From JAXLWB01 sp046328715 (GTDB lineage: Bacteria > Chloroflexota > Anaerolineae > Caldilineales > Caldilineaceae), in the NCBI GenBank assembly GCA_046328715.1, contig JAXLWB010000005.1, forward strand, positions 232,989 through 296,988: DNA of 64,000 nucleotides, written 5' to 3'. A program made the translations under genes and the position numbers. Positions 21,514 through 30,553 of this stretch are shown here, piece after piece (the first letter of the stretch is position 1; each line of letters opens with the position of its first letter). The notes under the pieces are model-generated. The model had not been told where the DNA came from. It saw only the letters and a program-made list of their open reading frames with translations, and did no database searches.

Positions 21514-22791
21514 ATGAGAATCACTTCGCTTGAAGATGCTGTCAGCATCATTCGCTCGCACAATCGAGTCTTTGTTCATGGAGGCGCAGCAACGCCCAAT
21601 CGGTTGATTAACGCCATGACCGCACGCGCCGATGAACTGCGCAACGTTGACGTAGTCCACCTGCATACTGAAGGTGAAGCACCCTATACCAAAGAGGAAT
21701 ACGTTAAGAGTTTTCGCACCAATGCACTCTTTATCGGTGCCAATCTGCGCACCGCGGTCAACAACGGCTATGCCGATTACGTGCCCGTCTTCCTCAGCGA
21801 AGTACCAAACCTTTTCCGGCGCAACGTCCTAAAACTGGATGTCGCTCTGATCCACGTTTCACCGCCCGATCGGCATGGTTATTGCTCGCTAGGAGTTTCG
21901 GTGGATGTGGCCCACGCTGCGGTTCAAACTGCCACCCACGTCATTGCCCAAATCAACCCCAATATGCCGCGCACCCACGGCGATGGTCTGATCCATACCA
22001 GCAACATTGAGGTCGCTGTAGAAGTCGATGAACCGATCCATGAAACGTCGAATGGCGAGATTTCCAGGGTTGATGCCCAAATCGGGCGCAACGTAGCCTC
22101 GCTAGTAGAAGATGGTGCCTGTCTGCAGATGGGCATTGGCGGCATTCCGAACGCCGTCTTGAGTGCCTTGATCAACCACCGGAACCTGGGTGTCCACACT
22201 GAAATGTTTTCCGACGGCGTAGTGGAACTGGTCGAGCGAGGTGTCATCACAGGCACCAACAAGCGTACCCACCCTGGCAAACTTGTCAGCTCGTTCATCA
22301 TGGGCTCGCGCCGGCTGTACGACTTTGTCGATGACAACCCATTGGTCGCCGTATTGGATGTCGCCTATGTCAACGACACCGCTGTAATCCGTCGCAACCC
22401 CAAGGTCACCGCCATCAACAGCGCCATCGAGATCGACCTGACTGGTCAAGTCTGTGCCGATTCCTTGGGCACTCGCCTCTTCTCCGGCGTCGGTGGTCAG
22501 ATGGACTTTATTCGTGGCGCATCCCTTTCCGAAGGGGGCAAGCCGATCCTGGCCCTACCTTCTGTGACCTCCAAGGGTATCTCGCGCATCACACCGACGC
22601 TCAATCTGGGGGCAGGTGTTGTCACTACGCGTGCACACGTCCACTACGTCGTAACCGAATGGGGCGTGGCTGACCTTTATGCCAAGAATTTGCGGCAACG
22701 GGCGCGGGCGTTAATTGCCATTGCTCATCCGGATCATCGGGAAGCGCTGGAACGGGCTGCCTTTGAACGCTTCAAACGGATGGATGATTAA
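21514..22791 (+). CDS. Acetyl-CoA hydrolase/transferase family (4-hydroxybutyrate CoA-transferase-like)
   Basis: The 425-residue product has two CoA-transferase halves. N-terminal motifs include FVHGGAATPNRLINAM and HVSPPDRHGYCSLGVSVD; the C-terminal half has LFSGVGGQMDFIRGA, LALPSVTSKGISRITP and VVTEWGVADLYAKNLRQRA. These are hallmarks of the Cat1/AbfT family that moves CoA between acetyl-CoA and carboxylic acids such as 4-hydroxybutyrate. Length is normal. AAGGGAA precedes ATG 21514. The gene is transcribed alone and ends before a strong terminator near 23030. The exact substrate cannot be told from sequence. Confidence 0.88.
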   Translation: MRITSLEDAVSIIRSHNRVFVHGGAATPNRLINAMTARADELRNVDVVHLHTEGEAPYTKEEYVKSFRTNALFIGANLRTAVNNGYADYVPVFLSEVPNLFRRNVLKLDVALIHVSPPDRHGYCSLGVSVDVAHAAVQTATHVIAQINPNMPRTHGDGLIHTSNIEVAVEVDEPIHETSNGEISRVDAQIGRNVASLVEDGACLQMGIGGIPNAVLSALINHRNLGVHTEMFSDGVVELVERGVITGTNKRTHPGKLVSSFIMGSRRLYDFVDDNPLVAVLDVAYVNDTAVIRRNPKVTAINSAIEIDLTGQVCADSLGTRLFSGVGGQMDFIRGASLSEGGKPILALPSVTSKGISRITPTLNLGAGVVTTRAHVHYVVTEWGVADLYAKNLRQRARALIAIAHPDHREALERAAFERFKRMDD

Positions 22792-22946
22792 ACTACGGTT
22801 GTAACGAAAAGCGGAGTCTTGCCAGCCACTTTTTATTCAGGGCATATTTAAAAGCCTAATCGGATACAAAGCTACTGCAAACGCTGTGTAAAAACTGTTA
22901 GAGTCTGCTATAAATTTTATAGGGCGCACGGACTGTCGTATAAAAT

Positions 22947-22960
22947 AGGAGTATACTCCT
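22947..22960. promoter_or_regulatory. 14-bp perfect palindrome near a possible promoter
   Basis: AGGAGTATACTCCT is a perfect palindrome just after TATAAAAT at 22940-22947, about 165 bp upstream of the molybdenum hydroxylase genes. It could be a repressor operator, but this is inference only. Confidence 0.35.
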
Positions 22961-23026
22961 GTTGCGACAAGACAGGCGTAGTTGCCAAGAGTTGAGCAGA
23001 CTCGACACAGGTTTTATGAGAAGAGA

Positions 23027-23075
23027 AACGTAAAACGTGAATCTGTGTTTTCGAACGCACGTTTTACGTTTTTTT
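23027..23075 (+). terminator. Rho-independent terminator upstream of the molybdenum hydroxylase operon
   Basis: Thirteen-base perfect arms (AACGTAAAACGTG, 23027-23039, and 23058-23070) are followed by a T-run. It may end the CoA-transferase transcript or, if the promoter is at about 22940, act as a leader terminator of the operon at 23114. Confidence 0.75.
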
Positions 23076-23113
23076 ATTGTCTAGTACTATAAGAAACCAA
23101 TGGAGTTTCCCCG

Positions 23114-23605
23114 ATGAATTTGATGATCAACGGAGAAAATCGTGAAGTAACAGGCGAAGCGAGCGACATGTTACTGTGGGTGCTACGCGATGAATTAGAG
23201 ATGACAGGCACCAAATTTGGTTGTGGTGCAGGAATTTGCGGTGCCTGTACAGTTCATGTTGATGGTGTGGCCACTCGCTCTTGTATTACACCGCTTGCAG
23301 CCCTGGAAGGCAAGTCGATCCGTACTATCGAAGGGTTGGGCAGCGCAGAACAGCTTCATCCTGTGCAGCAAGCCTTTGTTGAGGCACAGGTTCCTCAGTG
23401 CGGCTGGTGTATGAGTGGCCAAATCATGACAGCAGCAGCCTTTCTCGAAAGCCATCCAACCCCTACGGATGACGAGATCGTTGAGGCGATGGGCAATAAC
23501 TATTGTCGCTGTGGCTGTTATGTGCGAATCTTGCGAGCAGTGAAAAAGGGAGTTGAGCTGCAAAGTGGCAAAGCCACAGGGCAAATGCAGGAGGTGGCAG
23601 CATGA
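23114..23605 (+). CDS. Isoquinoline 1-oxidoreductase-type small subunit, two [2Fe-2S] clusters
   Basis: The 163-residue protein is the iron-sulphur subunit of a xanthine oxidase-family hydroxylase. The plant-type cluster ligands are Cys37, Cys42, Cys45 and Cys57 (GCGAGICGAC...C), and the second cluster uses Cys96, Cys99, Cys131 and Cys133 (CGWC...CRC). It passes electrons from the molybdenum site of the large subunit to an acceptor. There is no FAD subunit next to it, as in the IorAB/aldehyde dehydrogenase type that reduces cytochromes. Its stop overlaps the start of the next gene (ATGA), so the two are translationally coupled. Confidence 0.92.
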   Translation: MNLMINGENREVTGEASDMLLWVLRDELEMTGTKFGCGAGICGACTVHVDGVATRSCITPLAALEGKSIRTIEGLGSAEQLHPVQQAFVEAQVPQCGWCMSGQIMTAAAFLESHPTPTDDEIVEAMGNNYCRCGCYVRILRAVKKGVELQSGKATGQMQEVAA

Positions 23606-25818
23606 GCAACGAAAGTAACGATCTGCCATCCAAACGGCGCTGGCGACCTACCCGCCGTGGCTTTCTGATCGGTGCGGGCGTCACTGCGGGGGCGTTGGCG
23701 TTGGGTGTCACGCTGGGTCTGCCTTATGCGCGCTTGCAGATTTGGGAGGCACTGGACAGCGGAGGTGGCTTTGGCAGCATTCCCAAAGATCCCTTTGCCT
23801 GGTTTGAAATCTTGCCCGACAACCAAATCAAGCTCTACCTGGCGAAAGTCGAGATGGGGCAGGGAATTCACACCACGTTAACCCAAATTGCCACGGAAGA
23901 ACTGGGTGTTGCTTGGGGCGATCTGCATGTGACGCAAGCGACCACCCAGCTTGGTGTGGCTGATACCTCGGGAACGACTGGGAGTTTTTCCACTTCGGGC
24001 AGTTGGCAACCGCTGCGTGAGGCCGCCGCGACCTTGCGTCAAATGCTTCAGACCAAAGCAGCTACTTTGCTGAACGTTCTTCCTGATCAACTGGTGCAGG
24101 ATGGCAAGGCATTCTACGTCAAGGACGCCGTTGCCAAACGTCTTGACTTCGGAGCGATTGTAGCAGCTCCGGGCGAGTGGGTTGAGCCCAAGGAGAACGA
24201 GATCCAACTGAAAGATCCAAGTCAGTTCACCATCGTCGGGCAACCGTTGCCGCGTGTCGATATTCCAGCCAAGGTGACAGGCAAGGCAGTCTACGGCTAT
24301 GACGTGAAGTTGCCAAACATGAAGTTTGGAGCTGTGTTACGATCACCCACCCTAGAGGGCAAACTCAAGACGGCCATGACGGAAAAAGCCGCTTCCGCAG
24401 CCGGCGTGGTCAAAGTGGTGAGCGAGGATGGATTTGTCGGCGTGGTTGCCGATTCACGAGCGAAGGCCCACGCCGCGGTTGCTCTGGTTGAAGCGGACTG
24501 GGAGGCAGGCAAACTCTGGCAACAGGAGGAACTGGAGCAGACAGTCACTGTGAGTGGCTCGGGTGGTACTTCGATTCAGAAGCGTGGCAACGCCGCAGCG
24601 CTGCTCAAAAACGCCACAGTAACCAGTGACTATCGCAGCCCGTTTGCCGTGCAGACGCCGCTCGAAGCCCAGGCGGCTCTGGCCGATGTTCAGGCGGACA
24701 AGGCGAGAATTTGGGTCTCGACACAGATGCACTTTGCGGTGCGTAGCCAGGTTGCCAAGGCAATTGGTATGGATGAGGAGAAGATCGAAATCATTCCCAC
24801 CTACTTGGGTGGCGGCTTTGGACGCAAGACCGGTTTTGAGTCGGCGGTTGAAGCAGCAAAGCTGTCTAGGGCTGCTGGTGTGCCGGTTCATGTAGGCTGG
24901 AATCGTACCGAGGAATTACGTTATGGCTACTTCCGCCCGCCTACGCACAGTCAATTGAGTGCGAAGTTAAACGACAAGGGCATGATTGAAGCGATTGAAC
25001 ATCGACAAGCCAGCGGGGATGTCGCCGCTGCCTTTTTACCTGGTTTTCTGATGACCATGTTCGGAGCCGACTTTGGGGCATTGCGTGGGGCACGTATCCC
25101 ATACAACATTGCCAACATCCACACCGTAGGCGAACGCCGATTGCTGCCGATCCGCACTGGTTGGTGGCGCGGATTGGGATTGCTTGCCAACGGGTTTGCC
25201 CTCGAAAGTTTTATGGATGAGTTGGCGCACATCGCCCAAATCGACCCGCTGCAATTTCGCCTCAACCATCTCGATCTCAACGACCCCCGCCAGAAACGAC
25301 TGGCTGCAGTCCTCAACGCAGTAGCCGAAAAAGCCAATTGGGGTGGTTCATTGCCTGAAGGACATGCTCATGGCCTTGCCTGCGCTGCCGACGGTGAAAC
25401 TGTGGTGGCCGAAGTTGCTGAAATTTCCTTTGATGAGGCCACTGGTAAAATCCGTGTTCACAATTTTACAGCCGCAATGGACTGCGGCCTGACCATCAAT
25501 CCCGATGGGGCCAAGGCGCAAATCGAAGGTAACATTATGTGGGGCATTGGTTCAAGCTTGATTGAAGAGATCAAGGTCAAAGATGGTCAGGTTGTGCCCG
25601 CCAATTTCGATGGTTATCCGTTGTTGACCCTGAAGGAGGCACCGCACGTCGAGTCAGTCTTACTCGAATCGGGCGAGGGTAAACCCTACGGTGTTGGTGA
25701 GCCGCCAATTGCGCCAGTGGCTGGGGCCATCGGCAACGCCTTCTTTGCCCTGAATGGCACCAGACTGCGACAGATTCCCTTCACACCGGAGCGAATTCAA
25801 CAGGCGATGAAGGCGTAA
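23602..25818 (+). CDS. Isoquinoline 1-oxidoreductase-type molybdopterin large subunit
   Basis: This 738-residue molybdenum cytosine-dinucleotide-type subunit begins with a twin-arginine signal (TRRGFLIGAGVTAGALALG, Arg18-Arg19), so the heterodimer is likely exported folded with its partner. Motifs include KVEMGQGIHTTL, TGSFSTSGSW, the repeat ATYLGGGFGRKTGFE, and near the C-terminus KPYGVGEPPIAPVAGAI, which holds the catalytic Glu of the family. It should hydroxylate N-heterocycles or aldehydes with water as oxygen source; the substrate is not predictable. No XdhC-type maturation gene is adjacent. GGAGG lies within the end of the small subunit gene just upstream. Confidence 0.92.
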   Translation: MSNESNDLPSKRRWRPTRRGFLIGAGVTAGALALGVTLGLPYARLQIWEALDSGGGFGSIPKDPFAWFEILPDNQIKLYLAKVEMGQGIHTTLTQIATEELGVAWGDLHVTQATTQLGVADTSGTTGSFSTSGSWQPLREAAATLRQMLQTKAATLLNVLPDQLVQDGKAFYVKDAVAKRLDFGAIVAAPGEWVEPKENEIQLKDPSQFTIVGQPLPRVDIPAKVTGKAVYGYDVKLPNMKFGAVLRSPTLEGKLKTAMTEKAASAAGVVKVVSEDGFVGVVADSRAKAHAAVALVEADWEAGKLWQQEELEQTVTVSGSGGTSIQKRGNAAALLKNATVTSDYRSPFAVQTPLEAQAALADVQADKARIWVSTQMHFAVRSQVAKAIGMDEEKIEIIPTYLGGGFGRKTGFESAVEAAKLSRAAGVPVHVGWNRTEELRYGYFRPPTHSQLSAKLNDKGMIEAIEHRQASGDVAAAFLPGFLMTMFGADFGALRGARIPYNIANIHTVGERRLLPIRTGWWRGLGLLANGFALESFMDELAHIAQIDPLQFRLNHLDLNDPRQKRLAAVLNAVAEKANWGGSLPEGHAHGLACAADGETVVAEVAEISFDEATGKIRVHNFTAAMDCGLTINPDGAKAQIEGNIMWGIGSSLIEEIKVKDGQVVPANFDGYPLLTLKEAPHVESVLLESGEGKPYGVGEPPIAPVAGAIGNAFFALNGTRLRQIPFTPERIQQAMKA

Positions 25819-25863
25819 CATTTTTATTAAGCTCTAGGCTGTTTGTTCCTATAGATTGGGATG

Positions 25864-25901
25864 AAACGTGATGCATAAATATGTGATAGTAGATCACGTT
25901 T
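25864..25901. terminator. Hairpin after the molybdenum hydroxylase operon
   Basis: Nine-base arms AAACGTGAT (25864-25872) and ATCACGTTT (25893-25901) start 45 bp after the stop codon. The CACGTTTTACG sequence echoes the terminator upstream of the operon. Confidence 0.5.
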
Positions 25902-25971
25902 TACGCTTCCCGCTTCCTGCAAATAGGACAGATGATTTGGCTATCAGTAACTGAATATTGTTTGAGAACGT

Positions 25972-26041
25972 CTCTGGCATCAAACTGACGTTGGTAGAGC
26001 CCAACCATTGGCGAACTACGTTGGTGCCAGAGCCTTTTTTT
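25972..26041 (+). terminator. Possible structured leader/terminator upstream of MFS gene
   Basis: CTCTGGCA at 25972-25979 pairs with TGCCAGAG at about 26026-26033, followed by a T-run. Inside is a smaller hairpin GTTGG-TAGAGC-CCAAC. The element lies 107 bp upstream of the exporter gene and could be a conditional terminator or simply the end of an upstream transcript. Confidence 0.4.
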
Positions 26042-26147
26042 GCCAGAGGGAATTGTAACTGAGTTAGTGATAATAGAATACGTGAATAACTGGTATCACA
26101 ACAGAAGCCACGACTTGTTTTGCAATGACCTTTGAGAAAGAGTTTTT

Positions 26148-27875
26148 ATGACGACACAAAATACACGTGCAGTTCGCACCGATTCTAACGGCAATGGTAA
26201 TCAGCCTGGAAATGTTCCCCCGCCAGTCCGTCCTTTCTACGATCCTCCTGTCCCCGATGAACCAGGACGACTGGCTTACAAATGGAAGGTGTTGATCTCG
26301 GTCATCTTTGGCATTTTTATGATCATCCTGGACAGCACAGTGGTCAATGTTGCTTTCCAGACGCTGCGCCGGGAGTTTGGTGGAAATTTGAGTGATGCTC
26401 AGTGGGTGCTCAGCATCTATGTGCTGGCACTCGGTATCACCACGCCAACTTCGGGTTTTCTCGGCGATCGTTTTGGCACCAAACGGGTTTACCTCTTTGG
26501 TCTTAGCCTCTTTGTGGTGGGCTCGCTCTTATGCGGATTCGCACCGACCCTGGGCATCCTGATCGTTGCGCGTGCTATTCAAGGCATTGGCGGCGGCATT
26601 GCACAACCGCTCGGTCCTGCCATGCTCTATCGAGCCTTTCCACCCTATGAAATTGGCAAAGCGCTTGGCCTATTCGGGTTTGTCCTGGTGGTGGCCCCGG
26701 CATTGGGACCGCTATTGGGCGGGACGTTGGTGGATGCCAATCTCTGGCGCTATATCTTTTTTATCAACGTACCGATCGGCATTATCGGTGTTTTCCTCGG
26801 TTCGCGCTTTCTGCGCAATGAACGTCCGCCTCGTCGCCCCGCCTTCGATCCAGTTGGGCTGGTGTTGGCGGTGATCGGCTTTGGTTCTGTTCTCTATGCT
26901 GCATCAGTGGCTGAAACCAATGGTTGGGGTGCGAGTTCGACTGTACTCTGGTTTGCTGTAGGCGTTGTTGGTTTGCTGGCCTTTGCCATTGTTGAGCTTT
27001 TCGTGGCACGCGAGCCAATGCTCAATTTGCGACTGTACAGTAACAAAGTCTTTCTAAACGCAACGCTCGTCGGTTATGTGACCACAGTGGCGCTTTTTGG
27101 TGCCGAATTTCTGATGCCGATCTATTTGCAAGCCATGCGTGGGCGTACTGCGCTCGAAAGTGGCATGATCTTGTTGGCGGTTGCTATTCCGTCGGGCATC
27201 ATGGTCCAAATCGCTGGCCGGCTCTATGACCGCATTGGCCCACGCATGTTGATCATTGTCGGTTTTACCATTCTGTGTATCAATACCTGGCAACTCTCCT
27301 TGATCGAGGCGCTTACACCGATCTCGACCATTGTCTTCCTGCTGGCGTTGCGTGGGATCGCAGTTGGTATGACCTTGCAGACCACCTTTACCACGGCGTT
27401 GGGCGCTGTGCCGCGTGATCTACTGCCACGTGGCTCCTCATTGCAGAACTCGACTCGCTTTGTGGTGCAGGCAGTTTCGGTGGCGGCGTTGGCTACAGTG
27501 CTTACAAGCACACTTTCACCTGCTGTGCGCGCCATGCAGGATCAATTCCGCAATGCTGAGGCCACAGAGACAGTTCAAGCTGCCCGCTTTGGGATCTGTG
27601 AAACGCCAGGCGTGGCCCCAGAAGAGAACGTTCCTGAAGCTGCTCGGGCGCAATTCAGCCAAATGCCTGCCGACCAAGCCAAAGCAGCCCAACAGAAACT
27701 TGTGGCTGGACTGCAGGCAGTCTGCAATGAGAATATCAACGGCTTCGAGAAGACTTACCGTATCACCTTTTACGCCTCTGTACTGGCATTGATTATTGGG
27801 GCTTTTCTGCCGGGTTGGCCGGGCCGTTGGCTCGGGCGATCGGTGGGTGGGGTGCCGGCATCGGCGGGTCACTAA
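26148..27875 (+). CDS. MFS multidrug exporter, DHA2 (14-TM, EmrB/QacA) family
   Basis: The 575-residue protein has a Pro-rich cytoplasmic N-terminus (1-45) and then 14 predicted hydrophobic helices. Family motifs are LDSTVVNVAFQTLRREFG (motif D1), GFLGDRFGTKRVYLFGL (motif A) and GPLLGGTLVD (motif C, antiporter). DHA2 proteins export drugs, dyes or bile salts with proton exchange. A periplasmic insertion with many Gln and Glu residues lies between helices 13 and 14 (about 460-530). No MFP or outer membrane partner is adjacent, which fits a monoderm-like envelope. AGAAAGAG precedes ATG 26148. Confidence 0.9.
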   Translation: MTTQNTRAVRTDSNGNGNQPGNVPPPVRPFYDPPVPDEPGRLAYKWKVLISVIFGIFMIILDSTVVNVAFQTLRREFGGNLSDAQWVLSIYVLALGITTPTSGFLGDRFGTKRVYLFGLSLFVVGSLLCGFAPTLGILIVARAIQGIGGGIAQPLGPAMLYRAFPPYEIGKALGLFGFVLVVAPALGPLLGGTLVDANLWRYIFFINVPIGIIGVFLGSRFLRNERPPRRPAFDPVGLVLAVIGFGSVLYAASVAETNGWGASSTVLWFAVGVVGLLAFAIVELFVAREPMLNLRLYSNKVFLNATLVGYVTTVALFGAEFLMPIYLQAMRGRTALESGMILLAVAIPSGIMVQIAGRLYDRIGPRMLIIVGFTILCINTWQLSLIEALTPISTIVFLLALRGIAVGMTLQTTFTTALGAVPRDLLPRGSSLQNSTRFVVQAVSVAALATVLTSTLSPAVRAMQDQFRNAEATETVQAARFGICETPGVAPEENVPEAARAQFSQMPADQAKAAQQKLVAGLQAVCNENINGFEKTYRITFYASVLALIIGAFLPGWPGRWLGRSVGGVPASAGH

Positions 27876-28183
27876 TCGATAAGATAAATAAACATTGCAT
27901 CTGCGTTGTCTATCCAAGATTCTTCAGCGAAATGCTGCCGCAGATGACAAATCGTGTCCACTGATACTTTATCTGTTGTGTCGGTAAGTGGATTGGTGAG
28001 GCGGTGAGTCTCGCAAATCGCCATTCGTAATTCTTGCATTAACAAATGCGTAGCTCTGTTTGGAACTTGCGCTGATCAACGGCGAAATCGTCGCAATCTA
28101 CCATTGGTTCCAAACAGAGCTACACGTGATGAAAAGAAGTTGCTACCACCAACGTGGTAGGAGTCAGAAGCACTCGGTCGGGA
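27876..28183. other. Intergenic region with a 17-bp perfect inverted repeat
   Basis: GTAGCTCTGTTTGGAAC at 28050-28066 is repeated inverted at 28107-28123, with a 40-base loop. It has no T-run and resembles a small palindromic repeat more than a terminator. The remaining sequence holds nothing I can name. Confidence 0.5.
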
Positions 28184-28288
28184 CTATTTAGCGCCTTCCT
28201 TCTTCGCCCTTTTCTCAGCGCGTTTCTCCTTTAGCGTCTTCTCAGGTTTCTTCTTTTCATCCTTCTTTGACACTTGACCTTTCGCCAT
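28184..28288 (-). CDS. Small lysine-rich basic protein (34 aa)
   Basis: The ATG at 28286-28288 is preceded by a good AAAGGAG seven bases upstream. The 34-residue product begins MAKGQVSKKDEKKKPEK and ends KRAEKRAKKEGAK; about 40% of its residues are Lys. Similar tiny MAKGQ...KKPKK proteins occur in many bacteria without known function. Charge suggests nucleic-acid or ribosome binding, but that is inference. It stands alone between a convergent exporter gene and an oxidoreductase. Confidence 0.7.
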   Translation of the reverse strand: MAKGQVSKKDEKKKPEKTLKEKRAEKRAKKEGAK

Positions 28289-28451
28289 GATCTTTCTCCT
28301 TTGACGTTAGTACGGAACGATCAAATTTGTACAACGTGTCAATCGCAGATTGAACACAATAGGAAGTTTATACCAATCTCTGTCTGATTTCAATATTGAA
28401 ATTATTGGGTGTAGGTTTGAAGGATGACGCCACTGCCTAGCATCGGCGTCA

Positions 28452-29450
28452 TCACCGGACTGTCGCAATCGGAAACTCCACCTCCGGCAAGATCGGGCGG
28501 TGTTCTTGAACCGAACGTTTCAGGCTGACCTCAAACTGCAACTCGCGCAGACCGGCAATACCGGGCACAGGGGGCGGTGCACCGTTGCGAATCGAGGCAA
28601 GATAGGCATCGACCGACTTCTGAAAGGATTGGTTGTACTTATCCCAACGCGATTCATTGCGGCTGGGGGCAAGCACTTCATGGACCGTGCTCTGATAGTC
28701 GAGCACTTCCATGGTCTGGTCGAGGTCACGCACATGGATACGGCCCCGCTCAAAGTTGAAGGTCAATTCAAAGAGTGGAAAGCCCCAGTTGATAGCACTG
28801 GTGCCAATCAGTGTGCCGGTTGCGCTCTTCCCCAAACGAAACGAAGCCGCCAGATCGAATGCTTCGCCCGACTCGAAGGGCGCAGGTCGCGGACCCTGTT
28901 GTGCGCTGATCTCCTGCAAGGGACCGCCAAACTCCAAAATCAAATCGATACAGTGACTCCAACAGGCAAAGTGGGTCAGCGCCATGACACTGAGCGTTTC
29001 GCCAAAGTTACGCTCTTGAATGATCTGTTTGGCGCGCTGCATTTGGTCGAAGAAACGGTAGTTGAAGACCATCGCCGTCTCCGATCCCGCTTGCTGGGCT
29101 GCTTCTAACAATGCCTTGCCATCCCAAAAATCTTGTTCGTTGACGTGAGCTTGGCCATTGGCGGCGACCAGTGGTTTTTCAAAAAAGATACGCTTTGGTT
29201 TGAAGGGAAGCAATGCTTGGCTGGCTTGTAATCGCTGCTGCTCGCGCGTCAAGACCATAAGGGCATCAGGTTGACGTTCAAACAATTCGTCAAGGGTGCG
29301 CGCTGCGCGGATCCCGAATCTGTCTGCAATTTGTTGCGCCCGCTCTGCTGTGCGTGAAAAGCAGGTGACAGTAACATCGGGGTGACGCAACAAGGCTGGG
29401 ATATAGTTTCGCTCGGCAACTTTGCCGGTGCCGATAATGGCAATTTCCAT
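28452..29450 (-). CDS. Gfo/Idh/MocA family NAD(P)-dependent oxidoreductase
   Basis: I chose the internal ATG at 29450, with GAGG upstream, because the Rossmann motif follows at once: MEIAIIGTGKVAERNYIPAL. That gives 332 residues. The family's EKP motif is present as FFEKPLVAANGQ, followed by the alpha/beta C-terminal domain with a MVFNYRFFDQMQRAK segment. Such enzymes oxidise or reduce sugars, inositols or related compounds. The substrate is not evident. The next upstream gene is an IS-disrupted DUF1304 gene on the same strand, 37 bp away. Confidence 0.82.
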   Translation of the reverse strand: MEIAIIGTGKVAERNYIPALLRHPDVTVTCFSRTAERAQQIADRFGIRAARTLDELFERQPDALMVLTREQQRLQASQALLPFKPKRIFFEKPLVAANGQAHVNEQDFWDGKALLEAAQQAGSETAMVFNYRFFDQMQRAKQIIQERNFGETLSVMALTHFACWSHCIDLILEFGGPLQEISAQQGPRPAPFESGEAFDLAASFRLGKSATGTLIGTSAINWGFPLFELTFNFERGRIHVRDLDQTMEVLDYQSTVHEVLAPSRNESRWDKYNQSFQKSVDAYLASIRNGAPPPVPGIAGLRELQFEVSLKRSVQEHRPILPEVEFPIATVR

Positions 29451-29653
29451 AGAAACCTCAAGGTTGATAAAGGAGCAAGATGCAAGTTTATGCAAGCCAG
29501 AGAACAATGAGCGCCAGCAGTGCAGGAAGCGCTTGGATGTAGAGGATCCTGCGGTTGACACTCAACGCCCCGTAAATGCCAGCGACAATCACACAAAGTA
29601 AAAAGAAGACCTTGAATGCAAATCCATCACCGCCTTGCCAAACGCCCCATAAT

Positions 29654-30553
29654 AACCTTTGGTGCTAGTTGATCACAGACTAAACTCAGCGATGGAAAGG
29701 GGCACAAAGCCAGTTTCATCGGGTTGAAAGCCATGCCATTGCACCAAAATGTTGAATAGAGCCATGGTGAAAGCGAGCTTGGCTTCAAAGTACTCCCAGA
29801 CTTTGTGTCTGGAATGCTTGAAATCACAGACATAGGTGAGCATGGAAAGCACGGTTTCGACGACCATACGAACGTTCCACACGCCGCGCTGGCAAAGGCG
29901 CAAGTTGGTGGGATGCCAATCGTTTTTTTCAAAGCCGGTATCGGAAAAGACAACCATCCAGTCAGCTAGGTCGTCAACCAGTTGCTGGAAGCTGCTGCCA
30001 TCATAGACATTAGCCGTATCACAATCCCAACTGACAATCAGACCGAGATGATTGAGCACATAGCAGAGTTTGCCCCCAACAATCCAGCGATGATTGGATT
30101 TTCCTTTACGTCCGATTTGTTGCTCACTACGTCCTTCTCGCACCGGATGCAACAATTCGATGCCATAGCTGTCAATCACACCGATCAACGACGGTTCTGC
30201 CATGAACTCTGACACCAACGCTCGATGACTGACGAACAAGCGGAACAGTCGAGTTCGACTCGGCAGTTGGGGGAACAACGCACGATAATCTCGCGTTAGC
30301 CAGCGCCAGAACGCTCGGCTGCCGCTCCCTTTCAACGCATACAACAAGGCAATCGTCACGACTTCGCTTGGATACAGTTTCGCTTGACTGTGCTTATCAT
30401 GTTGATCCAACTGTTCTGCCACCACACAGAACAACTCTGTGATAAAATCAACTGTGGTCATGAGTCTCTCCTTGGCTATTCCACATACTTTGATCGGTAT
30501 CTGCTTATAGCTTAGTCGTTTCTCATGACCTTTTCAAACTAGCACCAAAGGTT
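29654..30553 (-). mobile_element. Insertion sequence copy 1, 900 bp, IS982-like
   Basis: Terminal inverted repeats AACCTTTGGTGCTAGTT are perfect over 17 bp, flanked by a 3-bp target duplication AAT (29651-29653 and 30554-30556). It encodes one DDE transposase. Family placement is by transposase look, single ORF and size; IS5-group cannot be excluded. Confidence 0.9.
29673..30461 (-). CDS. DDE transposase of insertion sequence copy 1
   Basis: The 262-residue product starts MTTVDFITELFCVVAEQLDQ. Candidate catalytic residues are Asp97 (GVIDSYG), Asp174 (FSDTGFEK) and Glu202 (VVETVLSML), spaced as in IS982/IS5-type enzymes. It would cut and insert the element. The reading frame is complete in this copy because the coding strand has seven As at Glu178-Lys-Asn. 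That run forms an in-phase A AAA AAC heptamer, a classic slippery sequence. GGAGAGACTC lies upstream of the start. Confidence 0.88.
   Translation of the reverse strand: MTTVDFITELFCVVAEQLDQHDKHSQAKLYPSEVVTIALLYALKGSGSRAFWRWLTRDYRALFPQLPSRTRLFRLFVSHRALVSEFMAEPSLIGVIDSYGIELLHPVREGRSEQQIGRKGKSNHRWIVGGKLCYVLNHLGLIVSWDCDTANVYDGSSFQQLVDDLADWMVVFSDTGFEKNDWHPTNLRLCQRGVWNVRMVVETVLSMLTYVCDFKHSRHKVWEYFEAKLAFTMALFNILVQWHGFQPDETGFVPLSIAEFSL

Noticed and set aside
22102..22449. Antisense open frames inside the CoA-transferase, molybdenum hydroxylase, GMC and sigma factor genes
   Set aside because: They have no ribosome sites or domains and are shadows of well-supported genes on the other strand.
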